Below, one piece after another: positions 1 through 11,500 of a DNA stretch of 64,000 nucleotides. The notes beneath the pieces are model-generated. The model saw nothing but the letters and a program-made list of their open reading frames with translations. It was not told where the DNA came from and searched no databases. The stretch lies in contig OX457036.1 of NCBI GenBank assembly GCA_949752735.1, positions 8,744,192-8,808,191 on the forward strand. The letters run 5' to 3'. The position numbers and the translations under genes are program-made. How positions within the stretch are numbered: position 1 is the first letter of the stretch; each line of letters begins with the position of its first letter. The DNA is from Lumbricus terrestris. Taxonomy: Eukaryota; Annelida; Clitellata; Crassiclitellata; Lumbricidae.

Positions 1-345
1 ACTTCTTGTTCAATTACTCGTTCATTCAGCAGCATTCATGTCCATCACTAGAGTTGTTCCTAGCAATTATCAAACAAGTGATCATACAATTTCATTAAGT
101 TATGGGCAAACTGACAGTTGTGCTTATTTAAGTGTATTGTTGCAAACTTTAAATAATAATAATAACAATAATAGTAATAATAAGTGCACTGTTCAACCTG
201 GAATTACTTTTCTAACAGAGCACAAATTCTGACATGGCACATAATATTTTCGTCCTATACTAAATCATATCCAACCAATTATTCCTGCCAACTAACCAAT
301 TGATAATTATTATGATAAGTTATGAAAAAATAATTAAATCTGTAC

Positions 346-3300
346 CATGAAAAGCTTCTCTGTGGTCGGTTGCACAGCCAATAAGTCATAGGATTGAATG
401 ATTGGATCTTTCTGAAACAAATCATCCCCAACTATTAATCCACATCAAATTAACTAAGTTCAATATTGATAATGATGAGTTCTCTGCAAAGGGAGGCCCA
501 TTGGCTTTACGCCCCTGGGGATGAGATGAGTGAGGTGGTTCCCCCTGCCTTCCTCACAGACAATTCTGGGCGAGCAACTTGTCCAAGGTCGCTACGTAGT
601 GGCTTGGGTAGATTCGAACCTGTGATCCATAGGTCACAAGGCGACAAACTTACCACTACACCACCGTGTCCCAATCAAAGATTGTTAGATCAGACAAAGT
701 GCTCCGGTATTTACAAGTCTTGTGAATAATAATGCTAAAATCTATCTTAAATCAAGAGATTTTTAGCTCAGTCGGTGTCAACATGTTTCTTACTAGAACC
801 TAGCAGCGTCAACACGGTAAATTGGTGAAAGACATTTGAACTTGAAAATAAAAACAACTTCTATGAATAAATAACTAACAAGTTGTATATATTAACAATT
901 ACATCAAAAGATAAATAATAAATTATATTAATTTTTTATTTGTCATTAATCTATTGAGAATATATTTAATATACAATCAACTAAGTACTAATTAATCGCT
1001 ACTTCTTAAACAGTTAATGTTCACAAGAAAAATTGTTAACTCAGCCATAATAATAACCAAAAAAACTATAATACTGATATTTGCAGTAATAATAAAAATT
1101 TATTAATAATAAAAATTAATAAAAAGTAAATCAAAATGCCTCTTACCTGAAGTCGAATGACTTGAGCAGGGTCAGACAGAATGGCCGAAAAGCGCGTATA
1201 CACAGATACCTCACGACCGGATGACTTAATAAATGCACAAAGAAAAATAATTATTTATTAATCTAAACTTCAGGTTGGACATGGTTAAGTTGACTCACTA
1301 TCACTCTGCTAGATAAGATCGTCTTCTAGTGCACTCTGTACTTCCTTGCAAAAAAATTCAGTTTCTATATGCAATATTCTAGTTTTAAAGATTCTCCAAT
1401 ATTTATTCATTCATTCATTTAAGTATTTATATAGCAACTCTTCAAGGAAACTTTGCCAAGGTGCTCCCGGCTCCAGCACAACCAAAAAGAGCAGCTATAG
1501 AATGTGTTAGAGAGTGACCTCTAGAGGGAACAGGTGCAGCTCAATAGGGAGGCCATTCCATACCACCAGGAAAACTACATAAAAACACGCTTTGCAAGAT
1601 GGAGGTACAAGCAAACGGGACTGAGAGCACTACCCTGCTCATGGAACGTAGAGACAGATCGACGTGGGGCGCGGTGGTGTAGTGGTGGCGTCGTTGCCTT
1701 GAAGCTGGAAGGTTCGAGGTTCGAATCCACCTCGCCGCGTACGGACCTTGGGCAAGTCTTTCACTCACAATTGCTCAGCGCTTCGGCGTGAAACTCCGAT
1801 GCAGTGTCCGCTCTGCATTCAGGAGCGCCTCTGAGTAGAGAGCTTGAAGGGGCGCTATAACAAGTGCACATACAAAGACCAGCCCGAGTTTAGTATCAGA
1901 CAGGTCGATGAAAGCACCTCAGTTGAGTTCATTGACTTTAGCATGCATTATTCACAGCAACTACTTACTTGTAATCGTAATTTCAAAAACTATTACTTTA
2001 TAGCTGAGCAGAGAGTGCCAGCCTATGCATGAGTACCTCTGACATGATTCGCTGTTTGGAGTTGCAATATACAAATTCTGAGAACTTTACAATTATCAAC
2101 GTATCAGAAAATCCAACATAAAACAGTTTTTGAAATAACACCTTTTGAGGAAAGTTCACATTATAATGACTATAGTTACACTGACATCAGACAAGTCTAA
2201 TGAATTCAGACTTCTAAGTTTGTCCTAAAAGTGACCATCAATTTATCTGTCAGCGGCACCATATAAAATCAATGCTTCAGTAAGAGCACAGACCAACCTG
2301 TTGCCCAGTCTTTACACTTTCTTTGAGCTTATTTGGGTGTGTGATTTCTTCATTCTGAAAATAAAAGAAGTCGAGTTTTTGAGCCACCGATAAGAACAAC
2401 ATCAGACAATTATTGTTGCACAAAGTTTGCCTTTCATATCAGCATCCAAACCCTTTCCTCAACTGCGAATACTGATAGCTGTAACTCCATAACTCTTATC
2501 TCCCAAAGACCAAAGATTCACATAGATCTGTTGTCCACAAATCCGTTGGATCTCTGCATAAATAAATTCAGTTATCCTCCTAAAGACGTCTTTCAGTAAA
2601 CTTGTTCAAATCACAATAACCATATCATCAACTAATTTACGAGTGCAATAATCAACACTGTCTCAATTATTCTATTTCAACTCAGTGAACTAAAGACATA
2701 TTACCTCCAGAAATACTACTTTTCGACAGTAAAGATATAACTTCAATCATGTAAATTTTCCAAGCAATTTATCAGATACTGCTGCCCATTTGACAGGGTG
2801 ACACAGCAGTTTAGGATCATGCTAGCTCAAGACCTGCACCAATTTTTTTTAAACTGTCAACGTTATTTAAGCATGTTGCAATATTTTTACCTTTTTCGTC
2901 TCCTTTTTTCCCGTCTTTGTGGACAATTCTTTAACGAAATTATTTAAGGCCACAGTCCCGTATCCATCTAAAAATCAGCAGAATTTAAAGATAAGCATAA
3001 CATATAACGTTGACTATAACAGAATATAAAAATACGCTATTCTTTATTGAAACCAGCTGAACACAAAGTATACAAAAATAGTACGTAATCAGTTATATTA
3101 TATTTTGGATTGCAGTTTAAAATTGTGATAGCAGCAAAAACAAACATGTCACTGTGCGACAACAGCAGAAGGCAATGTGGTGCTGTCCAGTCCACTTCCC
3201 TGCCAACCTCAAATAACGCATTCAAGACACTTCAAAAACCTGCCAATTTATTCTGAAATTGTAGGCCATGATTCCAAGCAAAGAAGCAAGGCAACTGAAA

Positions 3301-3565
3301 CAAAACTCACGCTTCCTTTCTATCTACCTGCTGTAAAATGCTAAGCACTGAAACAGTGGTTCTAGCAACGCAATCCAACAACATCCATAAAACTCGGACA
3401 CTCGACGTCCATATTTTCATGCCTTCACTGTACTTACTTACTTACTTACTTACTCAGAGCGATAATTCAATATTTACAATTACATTTCATTATTCGGCGA
3501 ATTCGGTCATCTGACTGCGAATCATTGTTCAGATAAGGAACGTTCAAATCTGCAAATTCAGCCAT
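346..3565 (-). CDS. RPP30: Ribonuclease P protein subunit p30 (RPP30), N-terminal half
   Basis: Protein subunit of nuclear RNase P/MRP, which trims 5' leaders from pre-tRNA. Five exons were joined by hand on the minus strand: 3565-3484, 2967-2891, 2354-2298, 1224-1147, 411-346 (120 codons; all phases agree). The start ATG at 3565 opens MAEFADLNVPYLNN, like the family's FADLDL start. Exon 2 continues with YGYGTVALNNFV, matching the conserved GYSTVAINHIV block. Exons 4-5 give VYTRFSAILSDPAQVIRLQ and YDLLAVQPTTEKLF, matching the LTRLTIIVSDP and YDVVAVFPKTEKLF blocks. These are the first strands of the p30 PHP-like barrel. The rest of the gene (about 150 residues) lies beyond the left edge; I saw no further exon in bases 1-340. 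It is divergent from cdc25. The gene call is firm from motif order; boundaries rest on splice consensus only. Confidence 0.86.
480..672 (-). mobile_element. tRNA-derived SINE (minus orientation), in RPP30 intron 4
   Basis: Read on the minus strand, it begins GGGACACGGTGGTGTAGTGG (A-box) and has GGTTCGAATCT (B-box) about 55 bases on, the internal pol III promoter of a tRNA-like head. The head resembles the plus-strand SINEs elsewhere in the window, but the body downstream differs, so this is a related subfamily. It lies in the intron between RPP30 exons 4 and 5. Confidence 0.7.
1405..1640 (-). mobile_element. LINE 3' end fragment (minus)
   Basis: On the minus strand the segment reads as a decayed reverse-transcriptase C-terminus followed by the family tail (GGGAGC-type block, then CTTGAAGAG, then TATATAAAT and an ATTCATTCATTC microsatellite at the plus-strand left edge). 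The same tail ends several other LINE fragments here. A SINE lies directly beside it at 1668. Confidence 0.6.
1668..1880 (+). mobile_element. tRNA-derived SINE, full length
   Basis: It starts GGGGCGCGGTGGTGTAGTGG (A-box) and carries GGTTCGAATCCACC (B-box). A conserved body follows (ACCTTGGGCAAGTC, GCTTCGGCGTGAAACTCCG, GTGTCCGCTCTGCA). The tail GCGCCTCTGAGTAG then CTTGAAGGGGCGCTATAAC is shared with local LINE 3' ends. Other copies lie at 30419, 47390, 59874 and 63475, all in plus orientation. Confidence 0.88.
3427..3455. repeat. (CTTA)n microsatellite
   Basis: Six to seven perfect CTTA units (tacttacttacttact...) lie 29 bases 3' of RPP30 exon 1, inside intron 1. Confidence 0.85.
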
Positions 3566-5577
3566 AGCAAGATTTAATTGATTAATAATCACGTAATAAC
3601 GATTTAGCACATTTATTATTGCCAAGAAAACTCAAATAAACAAAACAGCGGCATTGGACGCACGTGTGAACGTGTTTTATAGCGCAATTATAATTGTAGG
3701 AGGTGCATAATTTTATATGAAAATAATCATATAAGTTTTGTTTACTTTTCTAGAATTTTGCTTATATGTGTGACTGACGTTCTTCACTGGCTCCCTGTTT
3801 AACAGAGCATCTCCTACCGAGTTGCTGCACTTGTTTGGCGATACCGTCTTTCTTGTGCTCCGTATATATATATTCGTTTTAATGAGAAAAAGACAATCTG
3901 ACAATAACGCAGAAATGCTAACATGAGTGATAATCAATAATTAGAGTTCAAAGTTCGATAATTAGTCTTAAAGTTAGCTAGTAAATATTTTTATATAGCG
4001 ATCGTGGGATAAATTGAGAATTGTCCTTTAATGGGAGAGTATGGTTGTGAGCTCTAGGTCTAAGTTGGTGAGAGGAGGGGGTCGGAGAGGAGGTAGGAGT
4101 TGGTAGAGAACATGTTTGGGGTTGTGTGTAATGGAGAAAAGGAGTTTTGCATCAGCTGAGTTGGCTAGTTCGGAGACAGTAGGAAAAGTTTGCTCTAAGT
4201 ATCCTAGGCGTTTAGCTCTTTTTATGAGTTTTTCAAGGCGTTCTTTGTCAGACGCCAGGGTGAGACCCCACCATGATGGGGAGGCATAGAGTAATTTAGC
4301 TACAGTAGTTGCTTTGGTAACATTATGGATAGATGTCGTACTTGTCTAGCCTTTGTCGACCTGTCTCAGACCTTGCAGCCCGTCGAGCTCTTCTCTTTGG
4401 GGCAATGGGTGAGCTTCTGGTTCCGCGAGCTCGCACTTCTATCAGACAGCGCCGAGCCTTTTCTGTTGTGGGTCCCGCTATCTAGAATGGCCTCCAACTA
4501 ACCTTGCGACTTATGCCTAGGCTGAATTCCTTGCGTTTTCTAAGCATCTCAAATCCTACTTTTTAGCTGTGGCTGGGCTGGGAGCGCTTCTGAGTAGGTT
4601 TCTTGAAGAGGCGCTATCAAAATTTTCGAATTGAACGAATGAATGAACTTCAGTGTAAAATGTGAAACCAAAACGCTCAAACCACGATATCACAACGTGC
4701 GATTTGATTTTATTAGGCCGAAATTAATAACAATTGGTTGTAATTTTCCATTTATTCGTCATTTTAATTTAATTTAATTTAAATATTATTTATTGACGTC
4801 AAAGTTAGCGTTCTGCGTTACAAATAAGTTCACGCGTGTAATAACCACATAAATAACACTTCTAAAAATCAAAGCGTATATAAATCCCTTATTTCAGAGT
4901 TTTCGGTCATGCTTTTATTTTCCCAGGTCTTTACGCTATAGAAGTGATGCTTTTCCCAGGTGTGTTTCTTCTGCTAATCTCGCGTTTATCCAAGTCAATC
5001 TATGGAAGAAACTTTTTATTTGAGCGAAAAACATGCATTACGAATAAATTTGCTCCAGCTCCTGTAGTTAGACGCCAGAAATTAATTACGGTCATCCGCA
5101 ATTTGTTTTCGTCAGTGAACTGGCTGTGCAGGTCGATCAGTAGTGAAATGGGACTTCAATCCGACGGCATGTCGATACTTGCCGTGGTGCGTAGGGCACA
5201 TTGTCTGAACTTGTTTACATTCAGATGCGGACCAGGTGAGATATATATTGCACTCTTGCCTTCTACTTCTAGGTCTCGTGAAATTTAAATAGCCTTTGCT
5301 TGAACGTGTTTTGACGGACGAGGGTCTGGAGTTGTGGGGATCGCGTCGTTGGATACGAGGGGTAGGACGATAATTGTGAACGTTTATTAAAGTTGCTGAT
5401 CGAAGAACTATTTTAAGAGTAATAGTTGGGCGATTTTATTAAAATCATACGTTCATTTTTAAAAGCGGATAATTTACTGGCGTTGTACTCAGTGACAGAT
5501 GACTGCTTGAAATATAGACCAGTAGTTTGGATTATAATCTTTGTTAAGTCTTGTGGGATTGTGTTTGGCTGCAGGAA
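3566..5577. other. Divergent intergenic region between RPP30 and cdc25
   Basis: About 2 kb separates the two start codons. It holds a LINE 3' fragment (4330-4650) and otherwise unremarkable AT-rich DNA. An open frame of 114 codons at 4944-5288 has no recognisable similarity or splice context. The sequence gtgtttggctgcag just before the cdc25 ATG could be the acceptor of a 5' UTR intron. Any promoter elements for both genes must lie here, but I see no unambiguous TATA box. Confidence 0.5.
4330..4655 (+). mobile_element. LINE 3' end fragment
   Basis: Decayed reverse-transcriptase C-terminus (frames give RELALLSDSAEPF, then SRMASN, cf. LWNGLP) followed by GGGCTGGGAGCGCTTCTGAG, TTTCTTGAAGAGGCGCTAT and a GAATGAATGAA end. 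It is nearly collinear with the copy at 7795-8135, which identifies both as the same non-LTR family. Confidence 0.75.
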
Positions 5578-8500
5578 ATGAGTTCAGATTTTCTGTCGGA
5601 GAGTGAGAAAGGTTTGCTTGCTGCTGGACCTCGTTGGGGGAAATGTGCAGCTAATGGCACTGAAGGATGCTCTCCAACGCAGGACTTAACTCCGAACTCA
5701 ACAGCCGATCTATCTTCAAGCAGGTAGGTTTGCAGAGCATAAATAGTATCTATTTATCATTGTGGTAATTCATTCATTGCGAGGGTTCATATAGTGCCCC
5801 TTCAAGGGGACTATTCAGAAGCGCTCCTGATCCTGTATAGCTAAAAATAACAGTTTTGAGATGTGTGTAGAAAAAGTCGGAGTAGACACTGGGGAACAGG
5901 CACAGCAATAAAGGGAGCCCATTCCAACGCAAGGGGCCAATCACCAAAAAGGCACAATTCCGCATGGTGGCTGTGCGGGCAAAGACGATGATGAACACAT
6001 TAATTCATTCATTCATTCACTCACTCACTCATTCATGCATTTCAGGCATTTATATACCTGTAGTAGAGTTGTTGTTTTATGAGAATATGAGGTGCTAGCT
6101 ATTCTCCAAAATTTTAGGAATTATGAAAAAAGTCATCAATTGGTAAAAAATTGTCTCTGGCAAATGTGAATTGTCCCAGAATCATAGTTATCGGCGTTAC
6201 TTTTATCATTGCTCATTGCTTTTTCTTTACCTCTTGAAAGCGCTTGAAAAGTATTGATTTTCCATTATTTGGTCTGGAGCACCTCTGATGATTCACGCTT
6301 TTCAAAGGCGCTATATAATTTCCATTATTGCATTTACCATAATTATTGTGTATCTTCTACGTCCTCATACTAGAACAACTACAGCACAGTCCTTTACCTC
6401 AATTGGTTCCTCGCTTCAAAGGAATACAATGTTCCCATCCACTCAATCTCAAATTCTAGCTGGCAATCCCTCCTCCTCCTCATTTTCTTTTCTCCAAACC
6501 TGTTTCCTCTTGTGTGGCCTTGCGCACTGGGAGCACCTCTGAACGGTTTACTGTATTAGAGGCACTATGTGAATATTTTTATACAATGATTGTTGTTTTC
6601 ATTAATTACTGTTCTCATTATTATTGTTATATTTTTATTGTTATATATTATTATTTTTAGACATGTATTATTGTTATAATTTTATTATTTTTAGACATGT
6701 ATGCTGGGTCTTTGTAGTGAAGTATTAGCAATTTATGCGCTATTTGTGCAACTTTCAGGAACAATCAGACACCAAGACGGAAGCTGTCTATGTGTAGCAC
6801 GTCCTCTTCTCCAGGTGCACTTGCTGCATCGGACAAAAGACACCAAACACCAGATAGTCATGGTATGTTTAGAATTTGATATGTGTGTTTAGAATTTGAT
6901 ACTTGTGTTTAGAATTTGATACGTGTGTTTAGAATTTGATACCTGTGTTTAGAATTTGATGCGTATGTTTAGAATTTGACACGTGTGTTTAGAAGTTGAT
7001 ACGTGTGTTTAGAATTTGATACGTGTGTTTAGAGTTTGATACTTGTGTTTAGGATTTGATACTTGTGTTTAGAATTTGATAATTGTGTTTAGAATTTGAT
7101 GCGTATGTTTAGAAGTTGACAAGTATGTATATGTTTAGAATTTTGCATAATGCATGTGTACCGGGTATGTGTTGAATTTTTGCCTAGGTATGTTTAGAGT
7201 TTTTAATAGGTAATTAGGTATGTTTAGAATTTGACAGATGTGTTTAGATTTTTTTCATAGTCATGCAAGACATAGTGACTAAATACTTCTGTGACTTGAT
7301 GTGTAACCCTCTGAAAGCATTAAGAAGCTTTTTGGGGTAGATAATTTGGCTGTATTTAATTAACTAAAATGGACACGTACTACTCAAATTTGTGGGTGCT
7401 CTGATGCTTGGTGTCAATGAAAAGGCTTGATTGATTTTTTTGCAACAGATATGACAGGTTTGAACATCTCTTCCAACCAGTTGCATTCTGTGCTTACTTC
7501 AGTGCTAATATTATAATATTATTATTTTGTGTTACAGGTCTAAAATTTCGTGCGTTGAACTTCAGCACTGAGGACTCACCGTACCTACAATACTTGTAAG
7601 TATTATTCAAATATTACCTTGAATATAGGCATAATGTCCGAATATTATTATATCTGAATATTACCTTGACTACAAGCATATCTGCATATTACCTTGAAGA
7701 CAGGCATATCGTGTAGACAGTTAGTATACCTTATGATACCATCCATTAACTTACAATACCTTACCTGTTGCTAAACTGAGTAAGTGGTGCCTTGGGCGTA
7801 TGAACTCTGGCTAGCCATGACTCCAATATTGCAGTCCATCCTGCTTGTCTGATCTTTTTCAACTTGTCTCTCCAGTATTTGCTCTTCGGCAAGGGAGCTT
7901 TTGGTTCACTGAGCTCACACTCCTATCAGACAGCGCCGAGCCTTTTCAATTGTGGTTCTAACCATCTGGAATGGCCTCCTATTAAGCCTTATGATTGACG
8001 CCTAGAGGCTAAACTCGCCTGCCTTTTATAAGTTGCTCAAAACTTTCTTTTTAGCTGTGGCTGGGCTGGGAGCACCTCTGAGTAGGTCTCTCGAAAAGGC
8101 ACTATTTAAATTCTTGGAATGAATGAATGAACTGAATTATTTTGTTTTCTGCTGTACATACTTTGTTCTTTCAAGTAGTTTAGTCCTTATTTGTTCTAAA
8201 GGTGCTATATAGATGTGCGTTTAGTTTCTGTTTTACTAATATCTGTGGTGTTTTATGTAGAACCGGGCACTGCTTCGTGAAGGACTGCAATTTACAACAG
8301 AACAACGAAAGGTAATTGGAAGTGTTTGAAGCGTGCTGCTGCACCTAGTATTACTTTACTAACCCTTAAATCTGTCTTTGTATGTGTGTCTGTCTCTGCA
8401 TCTGTTCGTCCATATGTTTGTCTCTCTCTGTCTGTCCACATTGCCGACACCTGCCTCTTTGGACCATCCTGGACAAAGCATTTTTTAAAGGCTGTTTTAT

Positions 8501-11500
8501 ACTTTTTAAGATTGTTTCTTAGATATCTGCACAGCAATTGTGTATATATTTATGTGTACAATTATATGTACACATTGATGTACTGTGTGTATGTATGCAT
8601 GTATCCAGTATGTACGAATGTAATCTATGTATGTAATCTATGCTTACTTTTTTTTCTTTCGAACATGCACCTGTTGACATTTCTGGCTTTCAAAATTGCT
8701 CTACATTGACCATGCACCCTTTGTTTTTGCGCCCATTTGATTTGCGCGTTTTTGATAGTAAACCATTGCTGATATTGATCGTTACCATTCTTTCCTAAAA
8801 TTCTGTGCGTGGTTCTGATTTGTTTTTATTTCTGAGTGTTGTAGTCACTTTGTCTGTTTTCTTCCTTCAGTTCTCCTACAAAGAGAACGCGTTCCAAGAG
8901 ATGTCGAGAACCTGCTTCACCAAACCGGGTACGATTCGTTTCGGCCTATGATAAAAAAATTACATAATCTCGTGTTGCCCAGAGCTCGTCCGATGCAGTA
9001 AACATTCTCAGGCTGCATTAAGGTGCACTCGTTAAGATCAGTCATGTTCTTTTTCATTTAAATTCTGCTTTTGTTTTCAATTCAGTTTTTTATTGTTCCC
9101 ATAAAAAAGACAGACAATGGTGCATTCAGAAGAAATAATTGCAGTTGCTTATTATGATGATAAGCAATTATGATATGCAATCATGATATGCAATCATGAT
9201 ATGCAATCATGATATGCAATCATGATATGCAATCATGGTTGCAATCGATATGCCATCATGATATGCGTATGTTAGGGAGCAACAGGCTGCCCGAAGGGAG
9301 TGATTCCGCTAGATGTGGCCTGTATACGAAAACATATTTTATACTACAGCATGGTAAGAGTTTAAAAAATGGCCACAAAAATGGACGCAATGGCGGTACC
9401 TTGGAAAACATGTACCGATAACTTGCGGTAAGCATTTGCATCAGGATACTTTCCCTCTGCCTTAACTAAAAATAAATCGAAACTAAACATCTATAAAGTA
9501 TTACAGTAGTTTATTTGGCATCTTTTATTTTAAATACATTTTATTTGCAACATACTTGAAAACTGCTTCATGGCGTATCTAAATACATACATATTATTAT
9601 GCTTACATTATTTATTTTGCTATAGTAGCAGTTAATTTTTGCGATTTGTGATTATGGTCCGCCCTTCACCTGTCACCTCAAAATTCTTCTGTGCTGATAG
9701 CCGTGTGTGCAAAACATGGCTTGTTGCATTTTAAAACTGTTTACTTTATGTCCATACACGAAATTGTGGTTAGGAATTGGTTAATAGAGAATTTCTTTCA
9801 TTAATCGTTTGCTTACTGTGTGTGACTTTCTTACTGGCTGACCAAATGAGTTATCCAACACTTAATGTGTGTTTTGCGTGTTAATCACAGTTGGAGGAAA
9901 GCAGGGCTGTGAAAGTGGAAAGGATTCGAGCCATGGAAACCTGTTTTTCCGATCTGCGACAGATCCCCGGCTGTTCGCCTCTCCCTCCATCTCCAGTGGA
10001 AAACGATTGTCTTGATAGCGTTCCAGAAGTGATGCTGGTAACATCGTAATCACTATCATAATCAGTGTCATCATCATTGTCAAGATCATCATCGTCGTCA
10101 CTACCACAATCACAACCAACCCCATCTGTCATGAAAGTCGTAATCATCATAGTCATTGCGATTTTTTAAATAGATGTACTTTTGTCTTGTTTGCACTTTT
10201 GTTTAGTTTGCACTTTTGTCTAGTTTGCACTTTTGTTTAGTTTGCACTTTTGTCTTGTTTGCACTTTTGTTTAGTTTGCACTTTTGTCTTGTTTGCACTT
10301 TTGTTTAGTTTGCACTTTTGTCTAGTTTGCACTTTTGTTTAGTTTGCACTTTTGTCTTGTTTGCACTTTTGTTTAGTTTGAACTTTTGTCTAGTTTGCAC
10401 TTTTGTTTAGTTTGCACTTTTGTCTTGTTTGCACTTTTGTTTAGTTTGAACTTTTGTCTAGTTTCGCACTTTTGTCTAGTTTCGCACTTTTGTCTAGATT
10501 GCACTTTTGTCTAGTTTGCACTTTTGTTTAGTTTGCACTTTTGTTTAGTTTGCACTTTTGTCTAGTTTGCACTTTTGTCTAGTTTGCACTTTTGTCTAGT
10601 TTGCACTTTTGTCTAGTTTGAACTTTTGTCTATTTTGCACTTTTGTCTAGTTTCGCACTTTTGTAATCACCTACTATTTGACTGAACTAAGTCTTATTCG
10701 GTACAACTCTAGCCACAAATAATAAAGTTTGATAAGTGTTTTCGAATATGATTAGATTTTATTTAGTCAGAAATAATAAAGTTTGATAAGTGTTTTCGAA
10801 TATGATTAGATTTTATTTAGTCAGAAATAATAAAGTTTGATAAGTGTTTTCGAATATGATTACCGGTAGATTTTATTTGTTTCTTTATTGTAATTTTATC
10901 ATCTCTTTCAGCATTTCGACAGAAAATTGGTTCGCACTGTATTAACCGCACCTGCAAATAAAGTTTCTTCAGACAGCCTTCCGGAAGAACCGACCTCTAT
11001 CTCCAACGAATCGCACTTCACCTTCAGCAGCACTCCAGTCCACTCCCAGACCAGTGGAACTTTTCCACCCTTTTCCATACCACTCCATCTTTCAGAGGCG
11101 AGCCCTGGAGGGAGCGGCTCAACATGCGGTCAACTCTTGTTCACACCGGAAAGACCCGCTCCATCGAAAAATCCCACTGGCGGATCCATCTTCAACAGAA
11201 ATGATCCCGCAGTTGAGCACGCTCGTAGGAATCTTTTCCATGTGCCTAAGCTATCTTACGAAGCGAATTCCCCATTCAAGGATGCGACGTCCGATACGTC
11301 CGACTCTTCAGATGGTGATGCGGTCTTCAAAACCCAGACGCCTTCGTCTGGCTATGTCAGTATGACGTCAACTGGTTCCCTGCTCAGCAGTTCGGGTTCG
11401 CCTGATTGCGTACCAGTGTCGGTTGCGGGAAAAATGGATTTTGCGGAAGGGAAGGAATTCTCTGAGGGGGAAGATGTTACGGTCGAGAGTCTGGTGCTTG

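Noticed and set aside
2460..2565. Exon-like minus segment after acceptor TTATTTATGCAG, reading QRICGQQIYVNLWSLGDK
   Set aside because: Needs phase 1, while the flanking RPP30 exons meet in phase 0 without it; it also ends in a stop with no donor. Could be an unused cryptic exon.
3311..3420. Possible RPP30 exon (minus) starting MKIWTSSVRV with donor GC|GTGAGT
   Set aside because: RPP30 exon 1 (3565-3484) joins exon 2 directly in phase and matches the family; this piece does not fit the phase.
4944..5288. Open frame of 114 codons between RPP30 and cdc25
   Set aside because: No recognisable domain, splice context or codon pattern.
9862..10156. Two overlapping minus frames of 87 and 91 codons
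   Set aside because: Antisense to cdc25 exon 6 plus a (CATCAT)-type intron tract.
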